Below are positions 8,816-17,840 of a stretch of 64,000 bases of DNA, piece after piece. The notes under the pieces were generated by a model. That model did no database searches. It saw nothing but the letters and a program-made list of their open reading frames with translations, and was not told the origin of the DNA. Numbering within the stretch: the first letter of the stretch is position 1; each line of letters begins with the position of its first letter. The translations under genes were made by a program, and so were the position numbers. This DNA is from GCA-2720975 sp964467985 (GTDB lineage Bacteria > Planctomycetota > UBA1135 > GCA-002686595): contig CAYXTP010000014.1 in assembly GCA_964467985.1 (NCBI GenBank), positions 1-64,000 of the forward strand, read 5' to 3'.

Positions 8816-10387
8816 ATGTTCCACCTGACGCTCAGCTGTGTGCTCGCTCCCCTGCTGCACTCGCAGTCTCCCTCGTTGCTCTCTGCTGTTCCGGACCAGG
8901 CAACGGCCGTTGCGCGCTGCGCCAACATAGGCCTCCTGCGGGATCGAATGGAACGCAATCGTTGGGCCCAGTTCATGCAGACGCGCACCGGCAAGAATCT
9001 GCTGCTCGATTTTATTGGCGGCGCTGGCAATTCCGACGAGTTCGGCAAGATGGCGGAAATCGGATCCGTCCTGCATGGCGAGTGTGTTCTCTTTGCCAGC
9101 GAGACAACCACGGGATTCCTCACGACGCCACCTGCGGACGTGGCCACTCTGAAAGCGGCCATGCAGAAGTGGATGCCTGAGCGTAGCGAAGAGGCCATGC
9201 ACTCAAGCCAGACGATGTTCGGCGCCCAGGTCGACATCATGTCCTGGCCAGGCTCGGGACGGCGCGCGGGACATGTGGCCGCGTTCGTCCACCATCCCCA
9301 AGCTTTCGGATTGTTCTCAGCGAACGACGCAGAGAGCCTACGGCAAGAAATGGGTGCCAGTCTTTCAAAAATCGGAACAGACCATCGCTCGCGGACAGTC
9401 CAACGACTCGAGACGCGCCGCAACCAGGTGGGTCGCCCGGGACTCGTCGAAGGCTACGTCGATCTTTCCAATCCAGTCTTCATGATGGCCGGAGAGTTGA
9501 CGCCAGGGATTTCGGTTACGGAGAGACAGGTCCTGGGTGAGGGCCCCGTTGATCTCTACGCCAGCCTGGACATCCAGCCCGGATCGGGGCTCGAAATGCG
9601 AGGTCACCTGAACGTCCCCCCGGGTAGCCTTGCCAGCCGTTTCGCCGATTGCCTGCGTCCGTTGCCGCCCACGTTGGCCGGGTCGATTCCCAATGACTCC
9701 ATCGCTTTCGCGGGCTTGGGTATCGATTTTGCCCGGGGCTATGCTCTTACCCGAAAGATCCTCGAGGAGCTGGAAGCCAAAGGGACTTTGACCTCTTTAG
9801 ATCAAGGGCTCGCTCTGGGCCAAGCCACGTCCGGGGTAGACCTCGAACAGGCCGTGGTTCGACAATTGACCGGCCCTACGGCTTTGGTCGTGCTCGATCC
9901 CGGTGAGACCACAGAGACTTTGGGCATGTTCGGCCTGCCGATATTCCTGACCCAGGGCCTCGCCAATGGATTGGATTTCCAGGAGGCCTTTGAAGAACTC
10001 GTCCCCATGGCTGGCGAATTCATCCGACTCGAGCTCGATGACGTGCATGGCGTCGACGTCTACCAAATTGTCGACACCGGAATGGGAATTGACGGGGGCA
10101 TCGCCTTTCTGCCGAGTGCATTTCTCATAGCCCTCAATGGCGACGCGCTTCTGCGCGCGGTGGCCGCTGGTGCAGGGCCTCCCGAGAGCGGGGAACCGGG
10201 CCCCATCCCCGCGACCCTCTCCGGGCATCCCGGAGTCTGCGGATTGAGCACGGTAGTCATGGCCCCCTACTGGAACAGGGCGATGGATGGGGACGAAGAA
10301 GCCATCAGCATCGTGACGGGTGCGCAGATCACTTCCACCTTGCGACGCACGGCCGACGGTTTCGAGCTGCACCTACTTGCCCGGTGA
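8816..10387 (+). CDS. Secreted hypothetical protein, DUF3352-like
   Basis: A 523-residue protein with a short signal segment (MFHLTLSCVLAPLLHSQS). The body starts SAVPDQATAVARCANIGLLRDRMERNRWAQFMQ and alternates short strands and helices in the style of the large secreted DUF3352-type proteins of planctomycetes, but I cannot name the family with certainty. There are no catalytic motifs I recognise. Its stop overlaps the GTG start of the following sulfatase by four bases (GTGA), so the two are translationally coupled. It may act with that sulfatase in the periplasm. The 224 bases upstream are shared with the divergent gene at 7371-8591 and hold no clear promoter. Confidence 0.75.
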   Translation: MFHLTLSCVLAPLLHSQSPSLLSAVPDQATAVARCANIGLLRDRMERNRWAQFMQTRTGKNLLLDFIGGAGNSDEFGKMAEIGSVLHGECVLFASETTTGFLTTPPADVATLKAAMQKWMPERSEEAMHSSQTMFGAQVDIMSWPGSGRRAGHVAAFVHHPQAFGLFSANDAESLRQEMGASLSKIGTDHRSRTVQRLETRRNQVGRPGLVEGYVDLSNPVFMMAGELTPGISVTERQVLGEGPVDLYASLDIQPGSGLEMRGHLNVPPGSLASRFADCLRPLPPTLAGSIPNDSIAFAGLGIDFARGYALTRKILEELEAKGTLTSLDQGLALGQATSGVDLEQAVVRQLTGPTALVVLDPGETTETLGMFGLPIFLTQGLANGLDFQEAFEELVPMAGEFIRLELDDVHGVDVYQIVDTGMGIDGGIAFLPSAFLIALNGDALLRAVAAGAGPPESGEPGPIPATLSGHPGVCGLSTVVMAPYWNRAMDGDEEAISIVTGAQITSTLRRTADGFELHLLAR

Positions 10388-11766
10388 GAAGCTCCCGGCG
10401 TCAGGACAGTGCAGCTTGGCCCAAGATCCTGATCGTCCTTGCCTTGGCCCTGGTTGGCGGCACGTGTCGGAGCCCTGAGAGCAATGGGGCTCCCAGCGCT
10501 CCGCCCAATGTGGTGATTATCCTCGCCGATGACATGGGTTGGGGGGATCTCGAGTCCCAAGGCGCCACCGGCTTCGCAACACCTTGTCTGGAGCGCATGG
10601 CCGCTGAGGGCACGCGCTTCCAGGCGGCGTACGTGCCCCAGCCAGTCTGCACGCCAGCGAGGGCCGCGCTGCTCACCGGGTGTTACCCGATGCGTTTGGG
10701 ATTGGGCAATCGGGTGCTCTTCCCCTACTCCACGCACGGATTGAACCCCAAGGAGGAGACTCTGGCCGAGTCGCTCGCGCGACGAGGCTATGCGACCGGG
10801 TGCATCGGAAAGTGGCACCTGGGCCACTTCCCCGAGTTCCTTCCCTTGCGACAGGGCTTCGACGAGTACTTCGGCATCCCCTACTCGAACGACATGGATG
10901 CCCATCATTACGCCCACAACCAGTTCCAGGCACCGGCGCTCGCCCTCTATCGCAATGATGAGATCGTTGAACGCAGTCCGGACCAATCGCGCTTTACACA
11001 GCGCTTCACGGACGAAGCGCTCAACTTCATTCGGCGCCATCAGAACGAACGCTTTTTCTTGTACCTGGCCCATCCCATGCCCCACCGCCCGATCCAGGCC
11101 TCCGATGACTGGATCGGCTCCAGCGAATTGGGTTTGTACGGCGACGTGCTACAGGAACTCGATCATTCCGTTGGCAGAGTGCTGGATGAACTGGCGCTGC
11201 TCGGTCTGGATCGCAATACGCTGGTCGTGTTTACCTCGGACAACGGACCGTGGCGTCGCGAGTCCGCCGGTGGCCTGCGTGGAAAGAAGAACACCACTTG
11301 GGAAGGGGGTGTGCGCGTCCCACTTGTGGCTCGCTGGCCGGGGCAGATCCCAGCGGGTCGCGTTTCCCAAGCTCCGCTGTCCTTCACGGACTTGAAGCCC
11401 ACGGTGGAGGCGCTGACTGGTGCTACCAGCCCAATCGCGAATGACGGGCGAGACATTTCCGCACACCTACGCGGGGCGGAGGACCCCGCTGACCACCCGC
11501 TGGTTTTCTACAGGGATCGGCGCCTACAGGCGCTACGCCAAGGCCACTGGAAGTTGCATGTGTACCGGCCTGAATGGGGCGAGGACGAACACTCCGCCCT
11601 GCTCTTTGATCTCCTCGAAGACCCGGGGGAGACGCGAGACCTTGCGGCCAGTCAACCCGAGGTGGTTGCGCGCATGCTTGCAGAGGCCTCACGCTGGCGA
11701 GCTGACCTTGGAGATGCGGTACTTGGGGTGCAGGGGGAGGGAATCCGGAAACCTGGCCTGCATTGA
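10384..11766 (+). CDS. Sulfatase, probable lipoprotein
   Basis: A 460-residue S1-family sulfatase. The start is GTG, overlapping the previous stop as GTGA. The N-terminus (ILIVLALALVGGTC) ends in a lipobox-like VGGTC, suggesting membrane anchoring. The metal-binding motif is NVVIILADDMGWGD and the formylglycine motif is CTPAR (Cys89). HxxH-type residues (GKWHLGH) and TSDNGPW are also present. It is clearly different from the sulfatase at 5818, so the pair is not a recent duplication. It depends on a formylglycine-generating enzyme encoded elsewhere. Confidence 0.92.
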   Translation: MRSSRRQDSAAWPKILIVLALALVGGTCRSPESNGAPSAPPNVVIILADDMGWGDLESQGATGFATPCLERMAAEGTRFQAAYVPQPVCTPARAALLTGCYPMRLGLGNRVLFPYSTHGLNPKEETLAESLARRGYATGCIGKWHLGHFPEFLPLRQGFDEYFGIPYSNDMDAHHYAHNQFQAPALALYRNDEIVERSPDQSRFTQRFTDEALNFIRRHQNERFFLYLAHPMPHRPIQASDDWIGSSELGLYGDVLQELDHSVGRVLDELALLGLDRNTLVVFTSDNGPWRRESAGGLRGKKNTTWEGGVRVPLVARWPGQIPAGRVSQAPLSFTDLKPTVEALTGATSPIANDGRDISAHLRGAEDPADHPLVFYRDRRLQALRQGHWKLHVYRPEWGEDEHSALLFDLLEDPGETRDLAASQPEVVARMLAEASRWRADLGDAVLGVQGEGIRKPGLH

Positions 11767-11838
11767 GCACAGCCTCCCGCTAGGCCAGCTGCGAGTGACT
11801 AGCGCCAGCCAGAGTCCAGGACCCAGTCGAGCCCCCTC

Positions 11839-12834
11839 CTATTCACGCTCGAGAATGTCGTTGAAGAGCTGCTTGTAGCGAGGCTCACTCGTGACCTTGA
11901 GACCACGGACCGCATAGAACTTGGCGCGCTCCAGATTGTCGGCAAACTCAGAGTTCCAGTAGGCACCCAGCACATACAGGCTCTCTGCAGTCTCAGCATC
12001 GATGTCGTGCGCAACTTGGAGCAAGGAATCGAGCTGCTCCAAGGCAGGGGCGATGGCCGCCTCTTCTGCAACGCCCTCCATGATGGCCAGGACGGAACGG
12101 GCATAGAGTCCGCTCTCATTTTTTGGATCGATGGCTCTGGCTCCCTGAAGAGTCCCACTGTCAGCCTGACCCGCCTGATTGAGGAGATCAATCGCCCGGC
12201 CTTGAGCCTTGATGGGCAGGATCTTCCAGTGGGCTTTGATCGGAGTCGTTAGGGAGCCAGCAAAGGCTGACTGAGGGCCCTGCTCTCCAAGCAGGTCAAC
12301 GACGGCCAAGAGTGCCTTCGGGCGCCCCTCACCCTTGGCGTTCTTGAATGCCTTCAGGGCCTGCTGGACTGCTGTCAGGCTGGCCATTCCCTTGGCTCGT
12401 ATCTTGTTCACGTTCCCGACATAAGCCTCGGGGCCACCAGCTTGGTAGCCCGTGCGCCCGTAGACCTCACCATCAGGAGTCATGAGCAGCACCGTGGGGA
12501 AGCCTGTGATCGCATGCTGCGCCTTGAGGACCTGGTTGCGCTCGGGGTTCGGCACGCGGCTCTTGGCCGCCGCCCCGTTGGGGAAGTCCAAGGAGACGAG
12601 CACGTAGTCCTTAGTCATGGGCGTCAGGAACTCGTCGTGATCAAAGACCTCCTCATGCAACTTGATGCACCAGCCGCACCAGTCGGAACCCGTGAAGTCC
12701 ACAAACAGGTGTTTCCCTTCTGCCCTAGCGATCTTGACCGCCTCGTCATAATCGGCAACCCAGTGGTCACCTGCTTGTGCAGTGGTTGCAGAGAGGAGCG
12801 TAGCAAGAGCCAGGGGTAGCAGTTTTGTATTCAT
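11839..12834 (-). CDS. Exported thioredoxin-fold protein (WCGWC)
   Basis: 331 residues. The start at 12834 (MNTKLLPLALATLLSATTAQA) gives a clean signal peptide with an AQA cleavage site; an upstream in-frame start at 12897 would bury it. Residues 24-150 form a thioredoxin-like domain: EAVKIARAEGKHLFVDFTGSDWCGWC with Cys53 and Cys56, and the cis-proline region GFPTVLLM. The C-terminal 180 residues are helical and TPR-like (ESLYVLGAYWNSEFADNLERA). The family usually handles periplasmic thiol-disulfide exchange. Its specific partner is unknown. Confidence 0.85.
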   Translation of the reverse strand: MNTKLLPLALATLLSATTAQAGDHWVADYDEAVKIARAEGKHLFVDFTGSDWCGWCIKLHEEVFDHDEFLTPMTKDYVLVSLDFPNGAAAKSRVPNPERNQVLKAQHAITGFPTVLLMTPDGEVYGRTGYQAGGPEAYVGNVNKIRAKGMASLTAVQQALKAFKNAKGEGRPKALLAVVDLLGEQGPQSAFAGSLTTPIKAHWKILPIKAQGRAIDLLNQAGQADSGTLQGARAIDPKNESGLYARSVLAIMEGVAEEAAIAPALEQLDSLLQVAHDIDAETAESLYVLGAYWNSEFADNLERAKFYAVRGLKVTSEPRYKQLFNDILERE

Positions 12835-12966
12835 CGGTCCGTAGAGGGAGGGTGGGAATGTGCGAGTGCGGGCTAGGGTATTCCGCTGCGGGAGCAAGGG
12901 TGTGACGGGCTGCTAGGCGGATACCTGATTCGTACGGCACTTCCAGGGTAGGCGAGCTTGAGAAGG

Positions 12967-13725
12967 CTAGTCCAGGGGTTGGAACAGGGGTTCCATGGCG
13001 GCCTGCAAGTCGCGAGCAAGTTGCTTACGGTCGGATGCCCAGATGGCTTGTTCACCGATCGTAAGGCGAACGTGACACCTTCGCAGGCTGAAGAGCCTCC
13101 TGAAGTACTCCAATCCACTACGCCCCGCCGGCCATGTAATCGCCTCGCTGGGTCGCGGGGCCCCGGGCGCAGTGCTGTAGTGGATCAGGGCATAGTGGAC
13201 CGGCTGTTCAAGGCGCACAGCAGGCTCTAGTAGTGAAGGCTGAAACGGATGGAGTCTGTCGCCAGGGCGGATGCCCCCTTCCACGAAGAGGATGAGGTTC
13301 TCGCCGTTCTCGATCGCCTCGCTGAGGATCGCATTCACGCCCCCCACTGCTGTACGTCGCGTGCGGTCAATCAGGATTGTCCCAATGCCCGAGATGATCT
13401 TGCCCACCAGCGGCCACCCACCCAGTTCCGCCTTGCCGATGAAGCGCCCGCCCGTCGCGGCTGCCAGAGCAAAGATGTCCGCAGCACTCACATGATTGCA
13501 GACCAAGAAATAGGGGGACGGCGGAATTTGACCGACAATTTCAAGCCGCGTGCCACACAGCCAGAGAACACCGCGCCCCCAGACAGTCATCGCCCACCGT
13601 CGGCAGAAAATCCGGGGCGCCCGCCAGGTCATTGTCACGGGCGCGGCGATCAGCAACGCCAGGCCAGTCAGCAAGGTCAGTGAAATGACCGTCACGGCCC
13701 GAACGATGAAGAGGAGACTGGACAC
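12967..13725 (-). CDS. plsC: 1-acyl-sn-glycerol-3-phosphate acyltransferase family
   Basis: A 252-residue membrane-associated acyltransferase of phospholipid synthesis, adding the second acyl chain to lysophosphatidate. An N-terminal hydrophobic helix (residues 4-32) is followed by the HX4D motif NHVSAAD (His78, Asp83), the KAELGGWPLVG block and the EGGIRPGD motif at 149-156, a variant of the usual EGTRSxxG. The EGG in place of EGT is a small departure and could mark a different acyl acceptor within the PlsC superfamily. It stands alone between a thioredoxin-like protein and SlyD. Confidence 0.88.
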   Translation of the reverse strand: MSSLLFIVRAVTVISLTLLTGLALLIAAPVTMTWRAPRIFCRRWAMTVWGRGVLWLCGTRLEIVGQIPPSPYFLVCNHVSAADIFALAAATGGRFIGKAELGGWPLVGKIISGIGTILIDRTRRTAVGGVNAILSEAIENGENLILFVEGGIRPGDRLHPFQPSLLEPAVRLEQPVHYALIHYSTAPGAPRPSEAITWPAGRSGLEYFRRLFSLRRCHVRLTIGEQAIWASDRKQLARDLQAAMEPLFQPLD

Positions 13726-13853
13726 GACCGGAGATGCTTGGCGGGTTAACGGTTAGCCCAAAGACTCGAATGACCCACGCGGGGTGAAGGGGTGCCGCAC
13801 TCTGATGTCGGCAGCGCCTAGGCGCTAGTGAACAACGCGCTGAACCGGACTTC

Positions 13854-14336
13854 CTAGTGGTGATGCCCCCCAGGGCCGTGCACGTGGCCGTGCTCGAGCT
13901 CCTCGGCGCTGGCCTCGCGCACTTCGGCGACCTCCACGTCGAAGTTCAAATGAACGCCCGCCAGTGGATGATTTGCATCCAAGCGCACCTGATCTGCCTC
14001 GACCCGAACGACCGTGACCACTTGAACACCCCCCTCGCCCTGGGCTTGAAACTGCATGCCCGGTTCGATGTCCACGTCTTGCGGCAATTGGTCGCGCGGG
14101 ACGTCCTGAACCATGTTCTCGTCGCGGTTCCCATAGGCGTTTTTGGGTTCGATGCGAACCTGCAGTTTGTCGCCAGTGGCTTTCCCTTCTAACTCACCTT
14201 CGAGCCCGGGAATGAGATTTCCGTGTCCGTGCAGGTACGGCAGAGGGGTCTCTTCCTGTGAGGCATCAATCACCTCTCCCGAATCGTCCTTGAGTGTGTA
14301 GTGAATCGAAGCGACAACGTCTTGGCTGATTTGCAT
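13854..14336 (-). CDS. slyD: SlyD-like FKBP peptidyl-prolyl isomerase
   Basis: 160 residues. The start at 14336 (MQISQDVVASIHYTLKDDSG) matches the family; a longer frame from 14420 adds unlike sequence. The FKBP core contains PLPYLHGHGNLIPGLEGELEG and DVEVAEVR, with an insert-in-flap region at about 70-125 (KNAYGNRDENMVQDVPRDQL). The C-terminus is His-rich (EHGHVHGPGGHHH), the nickel-binding tail known from SlyD. The role is proline isomerisation, chaperoning and possibly nickel supply. It is the last gene of the minus-strand run from 18674 but is separated from the gene before it by 124 bases. Confidence 0.93.
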   Translation of the reverse strand: MQISQDVVASIHYTLKDDSGEVIDASQEETPLPYLHGHGNLIPGLEGELEGKATGDKLQVRIEPKNAYGNRDENMVQDVPRDQLPQDVDIEPGMQFQAQGEGGVQVVTVVRVEADQVRLDANHPLAGVHLNFDVEVAEVREASAEELEHGHVHGPGGHHH

Positions 14337-14460
14337 TGGAATGCGGAGTTTTAGGAAGGGGCTTGGGAAGAGCCGCGGGAGGTGAGGTCTGAATCCTCTC
14401 CATGACTCAAGGAGCGTCAAGCAGGCAGCCCTGGAAACCCGGCCTTGCGGCCCGGACGGT

Positions 14461-15210
14461 TCAAGTTCCAGGGCTTACAGGCAAGACTTGCAGGATCTCA
14501 GACGCGCGGTCCCGGTGTCCAGCCTGGCCGCGCGGCCAACGCAGATAGAGGATGCGAGCCTTGGACTCCACGGTCAGGTTGACCCGCAGAGTGTCCCAGA
14601 AACCAGGGCCGGATTCGTCGCGACCGTAGTGCCGCAATTGGATGAAAGGTGCTTCGTAGGGGCCCCAATCCAGGTACCCCGAGTCAACGGGGACTGTCTT
14701 GCCAGACTTGGGTAGACGCGTCGCATCCTCAAAGCCCAGACCATGGAATTGTGACTCCACAACCTTGGCTCCTTTCCTGGTCGGGAAAAGGGCCAATGCC
14801 ACCTCGACTGGAGCACCACCATCTTCGACAACAGGCACGACCGTCCAGTCAAAAGTTTCCGGCTTCTTCTTGTGCTCACTTCCTCGCCCAAAACCTCCCC
14901 GCTTATCCTTCGTCGGGAGTTCCCACTGGGGTGCGTCGTGCTCTAGAGAAGAGCGTTCGGGATGACGAAGAAGAACAACCTGCTCGCCCCCGGCAAAGGA
15001 CACAGCGCGCACGGGCACGAGTCCATGGGGCAGTTGTCCCTGCACGCCAAAGGAAGTCCTAAGGAACTCCCCTGGATCCAGATCTCCGGCGAGGGGAATC
15101 AAGGGCAGCAACGCGGCAGCCGCGATGACTGCAATGCCCACGCCTAGTCCCAACACTCCGCCGGGGGACTCTTGCTGTGCTTGGGCCGCAACTGAGGGAT
15201 CCTCGTTCAT
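14461..15210 (-). CDS. Membrane-anchored hypothetical protein
   Basis: 249 residues with one N-terminal membrane helix (about 18-41, GVLGLGVGIAVIAAAALLPLIPL) and a soluble domain outside. The domain includes VPVRAVSFAGGEQVVLLRHPE and ends in VESKARILYLRWP. I do not recognise the family. It starts 12 bases after the stop of the previous gene, which also has one membrane helix and a similar size, and both look like strand-rich extracytoplasmic domains. A paralogous or partner relation is possible but not shown. Confidence 0.7.
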   Translation of the reverse strand: MNEDPSVAAQAQQESPGGVLGLGVGIAVIAAAALLPLIPLAGDLDPGEFLRTSFGVQGQLPHGLVPVRAVSFAGGEQVVLLRHPERSSLEHDAPQWELPTKDKRGGFGRGSEHKKKPETFDWTVVPVVEDGGAPVEVALALFPTRKGAKVVESQFHGLGFEDATRLPKSGKTVPVDSGYLDWGPYEAPFIQLRHYGRDESGPGFWDTLRVNLTVESKARILYLRWPRGQAGHRDRASEILQVLPVSPGT

Positions 15211-15222
15211 GGACGAACGCGG

Positions 15223-15888
15223 TCAGTCGTAGAGACTGAGTTCGAAACTGTTCAGGAACGCCAGCACTTCAGCTTGGGTGAGTGCCTCGAGGTCTCCGCC
15301 CGCTACGACCAAGACAAACGTGGGAGTTTCACCCTGACCCGGGATCTCCACGGCGATCGTCGAGCTGTTTGAACTGTGGCCTTTCCAGTAGGGCTCAATG
15401 GAAACGGGGGCAGAATCCGATTCGTCGAACCAACCAACGCCCAACGACCGCCCCTGGACCTGAAGGGTAGTCAGAGCCGTTTCACTGTCCGGCGCTTCCC
15501 ACGGTTCGGCCTCTTTGAGGAACTCACCTTCATCGACGGGAAGGCCCAGCAAGATCCAGGCCCGGTCCGCGTCCTCGGGTGACCCGCCCTCCGGGGGGCG
15601 CACCATCAGGTAGAAATCGAAGTCGAACCACTCAAGCTGGAAGCCGAACTCCATGCTCAAGCCAGGCGGGCGCTCGATGATCGGCAGATCCTCATTCAGG
15701 CGGGCCCACTGGAGTTCACTGTCCTTGCCATCGCTCACTTTTTGGACCCCCATCATGGCGAGCGCGGCCACGATTAGGACGGGCACGCCGCAACCCAAGC
15801 AACAGCAGGACCACTTGGGAAACCTGCTCTTCTTCGCGGAAGCCTCAGCTGTGCTGCCCCAGTCCGCTTGGCCCATGTCGTCGTTCAT
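15223..15888 (-). CDS. Membrane-anchored hypothetical protein with Cys cluster
   Basis: 221 residues from an ATG at 15888 that overlaps the stop of the dehydrogenase gene as ATGA; an in-frame ATG at 15897 is possible. Residues 27-48 contain WSCCCLGCGVPVLIVAALAMMG: four cysteines at the cytoplasmic edge of one membrane helix, possible sites of lipidation or metal binding. The outer domain is acidic. I do not recognise the family. Translational coupling to a fatty-acid oxidation gene suggests co-expression but not a shared role. Confidence 0.72.
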   Translation of the reverse strand: MNDDMGQADWGSTAEASAKKSRFPKWSCCCLGCGVPVLIVAALAMMGVQKVSDGKDSELQWARLNEDLPIIERPPGLSMEFGFQLEWFDFDFYLMVRPPEGGSPEDADRAWILLGLPVDEGEFLKEAEPWEAPDSETALTTLQVQGRSLGVGWFDESDSAPVSIEPYWKGHSSNSSTIAVEIPGQGETPTFVLVVAGGDLEALTQAEVLAFLNSFELSLYD

Positions 15889-16748
15889 TTCTCCCACTTA
15901 TAGAATCCCTCACCTGACTTGCGGCCCAGTTTGCCCGCGGACACCATCTCACGTAGAAGCCCTGGTGGAGCAAAGCGCTCCCCAAGGGTTGAAGCTAGAT
16001 ACTCCGCAATCGAAAGGCGCACGTCGAGGCCCACCCAGTCGGTGAGGCGCAGGGGCCCCATGGGGAAGCCATAACCCAAGGTCATGGCCTTATCGATGTC
16101 CTCGGCGGAAGCGACGCCACCTTCCACCATGCGGATGGCCTCCATGCCAATGGCAATTCCCAAGCGAGATGATGCAAACCCCGGTGCATCCGCGACATCA
16201 ATCGGGTCCTTGCCCATGCGAGTGGCCAAATCCATGGCAAGCGCTACGGATGCATCGCTAGAAGCTTCGGTCCGAACCACTTCAACCAGCTTCATAATGT
16301 GCACTGGATTGAAGAAGTGCATGCCCACGACCCGTTCGGGATAGCTACAGACCTGTCCGATCTCCGTGATCGACAGAGACGAAGTGTTAGTGGCCAGCAG
16401 AGTTTCGGGCGCCGTGAGGTTCGACAGGTCGGTGAAGATGGACTGTTTGAGGTCCATGCGCTCCGGAGCGGCCTCGATCACGACCTGAACCCCCTCGACC
16501 GCGACACCCAGATCCGTCGCTCCGGAGAGCGCTTCGAGGACCTGGGTTCGAACGGTCTCCTGCACCTTGCCCCGTTCGACACCCTTGTCCAGGTTGGACC
16601 GGATCTTCGCCAAGCCCGCGTCGACAGCATCCGGGGCTACGTCAAAGAGGCGGGTTTCTATGCCCGCCATGGCCAAGACCTGGGCGATGCCGTGCCCCAT
16701 GGTTCCGGCGCCCAATACGGCCGCCGTTCGAATATCAGTTGCTTGCAT
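15885..16748 (-). CDS. 3-hydroxyacyl-CoA (3-hydroxybutyryl-CoA) dehydrogenase
   Basis: A 287-residue NAD-dependent enzyme that oxidises 3-hydroxyacyl-CoA to 3-ketoacyl-CoA, or runs in reverse. The Rossmann motif VLGAGTMGHGIAQ is at 11-23. The substrate half includes TNTSSLSITEI, MHFFNPVHIMKLVEV and the helix ending GFASSRLGIA. The length fits the short single-function form (PaaH/Hbd type) rather than the fused FadB. It lies downstream of an MDR oxidoreductase (gap 27) and an enoyl-CoA hydratase, a consecutive hydratase/dehydrogenase pair of beta-oxidation. Confidence 0.9.
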   Translation of the reverse strand: MQATDIRTAAVLGAGTMGHGIAQVLAMAGIETRLFDVAPDAVDAGLAKIRSNLDKGVERGKVQETVRTQVLEALSGATDLGVAVEGVQVVIEAAPERMDLKQSIFTDLSNLTAPETLLATNTSSLSITEIGQVCSYPERVVGMHFFNPVHIMKLVEVVRTEASSDASVALAMDLATRMGKDPIDVADAPGFASSRLGIAIGMEAIRMVEGGVASAEDIDKAMTLGYGFPMGPLRLTDWVGLDVRLSIAEYLASTLGERFAPPGLLREMVSAGKLGRKSGEGFYKWEK

Positions 16749-16775
16749 GGATGGAATGAGTGATTGAGTGGCGGC

Positions 16776-17831
16776 TCAGGAATCGGGGACGAGTACAACC
16801 TTGCCGAGCACCGACTTATCCTCCAGCAGCTGATGCGCAGTGGCAACCTGGCTGAGAGGCAACACTCGGTCCACAACGGGAGAGTAGAGACCATCGGCGA
16901 TGTTCTGGAAGATCTGGGGCAGGGCGCTGCGAGGTCCCATCGTGGATCCGAGCACCGACAGATTCTTGATGAACAGATGAGGCAGAAGCATGCCGACCTT
17001 GGCCCCCGTCGTTCCGCCACAAGTGACGAGCCGACCATTGCGCCCCAAGCAACGCATGGATCCAGACCAGGTGGCAGGCCCGACGTGCTCGACCACCAGG
17101 TCGACGCCCTCTCCAGATGTCCACCTGTGAACCTGCTTGGGCCAATCCGGATCGTAGTGGTCCACAACGTGAGCGGCGCCCAGCTCTCGGGCGAGAGCCG
17201 CCTTCTCCTCGCTGCCCGCGGTAGCGACGACTTCGGCACCAGATGCCCGAGCGACCTGGATCGCAGCCGAACCGACGCCCGAAGATCCGGCGAGCACGAG
17301 CACGCGCTCGCCGGCCTTGAGCTGGCCTCGAGAATGCACAAGACCCCAAGCGGTCAAGAAAACAAGCGGTGCGGATGCAGCGACATGGGTGTCCACTTGC
17401 TCAGGCAAGGGCATCACATGGGTGGAGGGCAGGACCACATACTCTGCGTTGAATCCGTCGCAGTGTTCGCCTCGGATTCCATAGTCCGCCTCTAGGTGAT
17501 CTTGCTCCTGGGCGTCCACGCCTGGGGCGGCGGACGCGGGGCCACCTGCCCTGAAGCCAGGCTCCAATACAACCCTCTGACCCGGCTCAATCAGGCTGCT
17601 ATCCACTCCATGGCCCAGGGCCACGACCTCCCCCACTCCGTCACAGCCTGGAATTCGGGGCATCGGGATTTCGAAACCGGGCATGCCGCGCCGAACCCAA
17701 AGGTCGAGGTGATTCACGGATACACCGAGCACGCGCACGAGGACCTCGCCCGTACCCGGCTCAGGGCGAGGAACGTCGACGACTCTCAAGACCGTCGGAT
17801 CTCCGTGCTCGATGATGTGGATCGCTTGCAT
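16776..17831 (-). CDS. MDR-family NADPH oxidoreductase (zinc/quinone reductase-like)
   Basis: 351 residues. The N-terminal catalytic domain starts MQAIHIIEHGDPTVLRVVDV and includes NHLDLWVRRGMPG and IPGCDGVGEVVALG; the nucleotide-binding domain has LAGSSGVGSAAIQVARASGAEVVATAGS. It belongs to the medium-chain dehydrogenase/reductase superfamily. The usual structural-zinc cysteine quartet is not evident, so it may be a zinc-free member. Its place between enoyl-CoA hydratase (9-base gap) and 3-hydroxyacyl-CoA dehydrogenase (27-base gap) suggests it reduces an enoyl- or aldehyde-type intermediate; that is inference. Confidence 0.85.
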   Translation of the reverse strand: MQAIHIIEHGDPTVLRVVDVPRPEPGTGEVLVRVLGVSVNHLDLWVRRGMPGFEIPMPRIPGCDGVGEVVALGHGVDSSLIEPGQRVVLEPGFRAGGPASAAPGVDAQEQDHLEADYGIRGEHCDGFNAEYVVLPSTHVMPLPEQVDTHVAASAPLVFLTAWGLVHSRGQLKAGERVLVLAGSSGVGSAAIQVARASGAEVVATAGSEEKAALARELGAAHVVDHYDPDWPKQVHRWTSGEGVDLVVEHVGPATWSGSMRCLGRNGRLVTCGGTTGAKVGMLLPHLFIKNLSVLGSTMGPRSALPQIFQNIADGLYSPVVDRVLPLSQVATAHQLLEDKSVLGKVVLVPDS

Positions 17832-17840
17832 GGCTAGGGC

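Noticed and set aside
14440..14460. Hairpin CCGGCC-like before slyD as a terminator
   Set aside because: The stem needs a bulge and no T-run follows on either strand; not strong enough to list.
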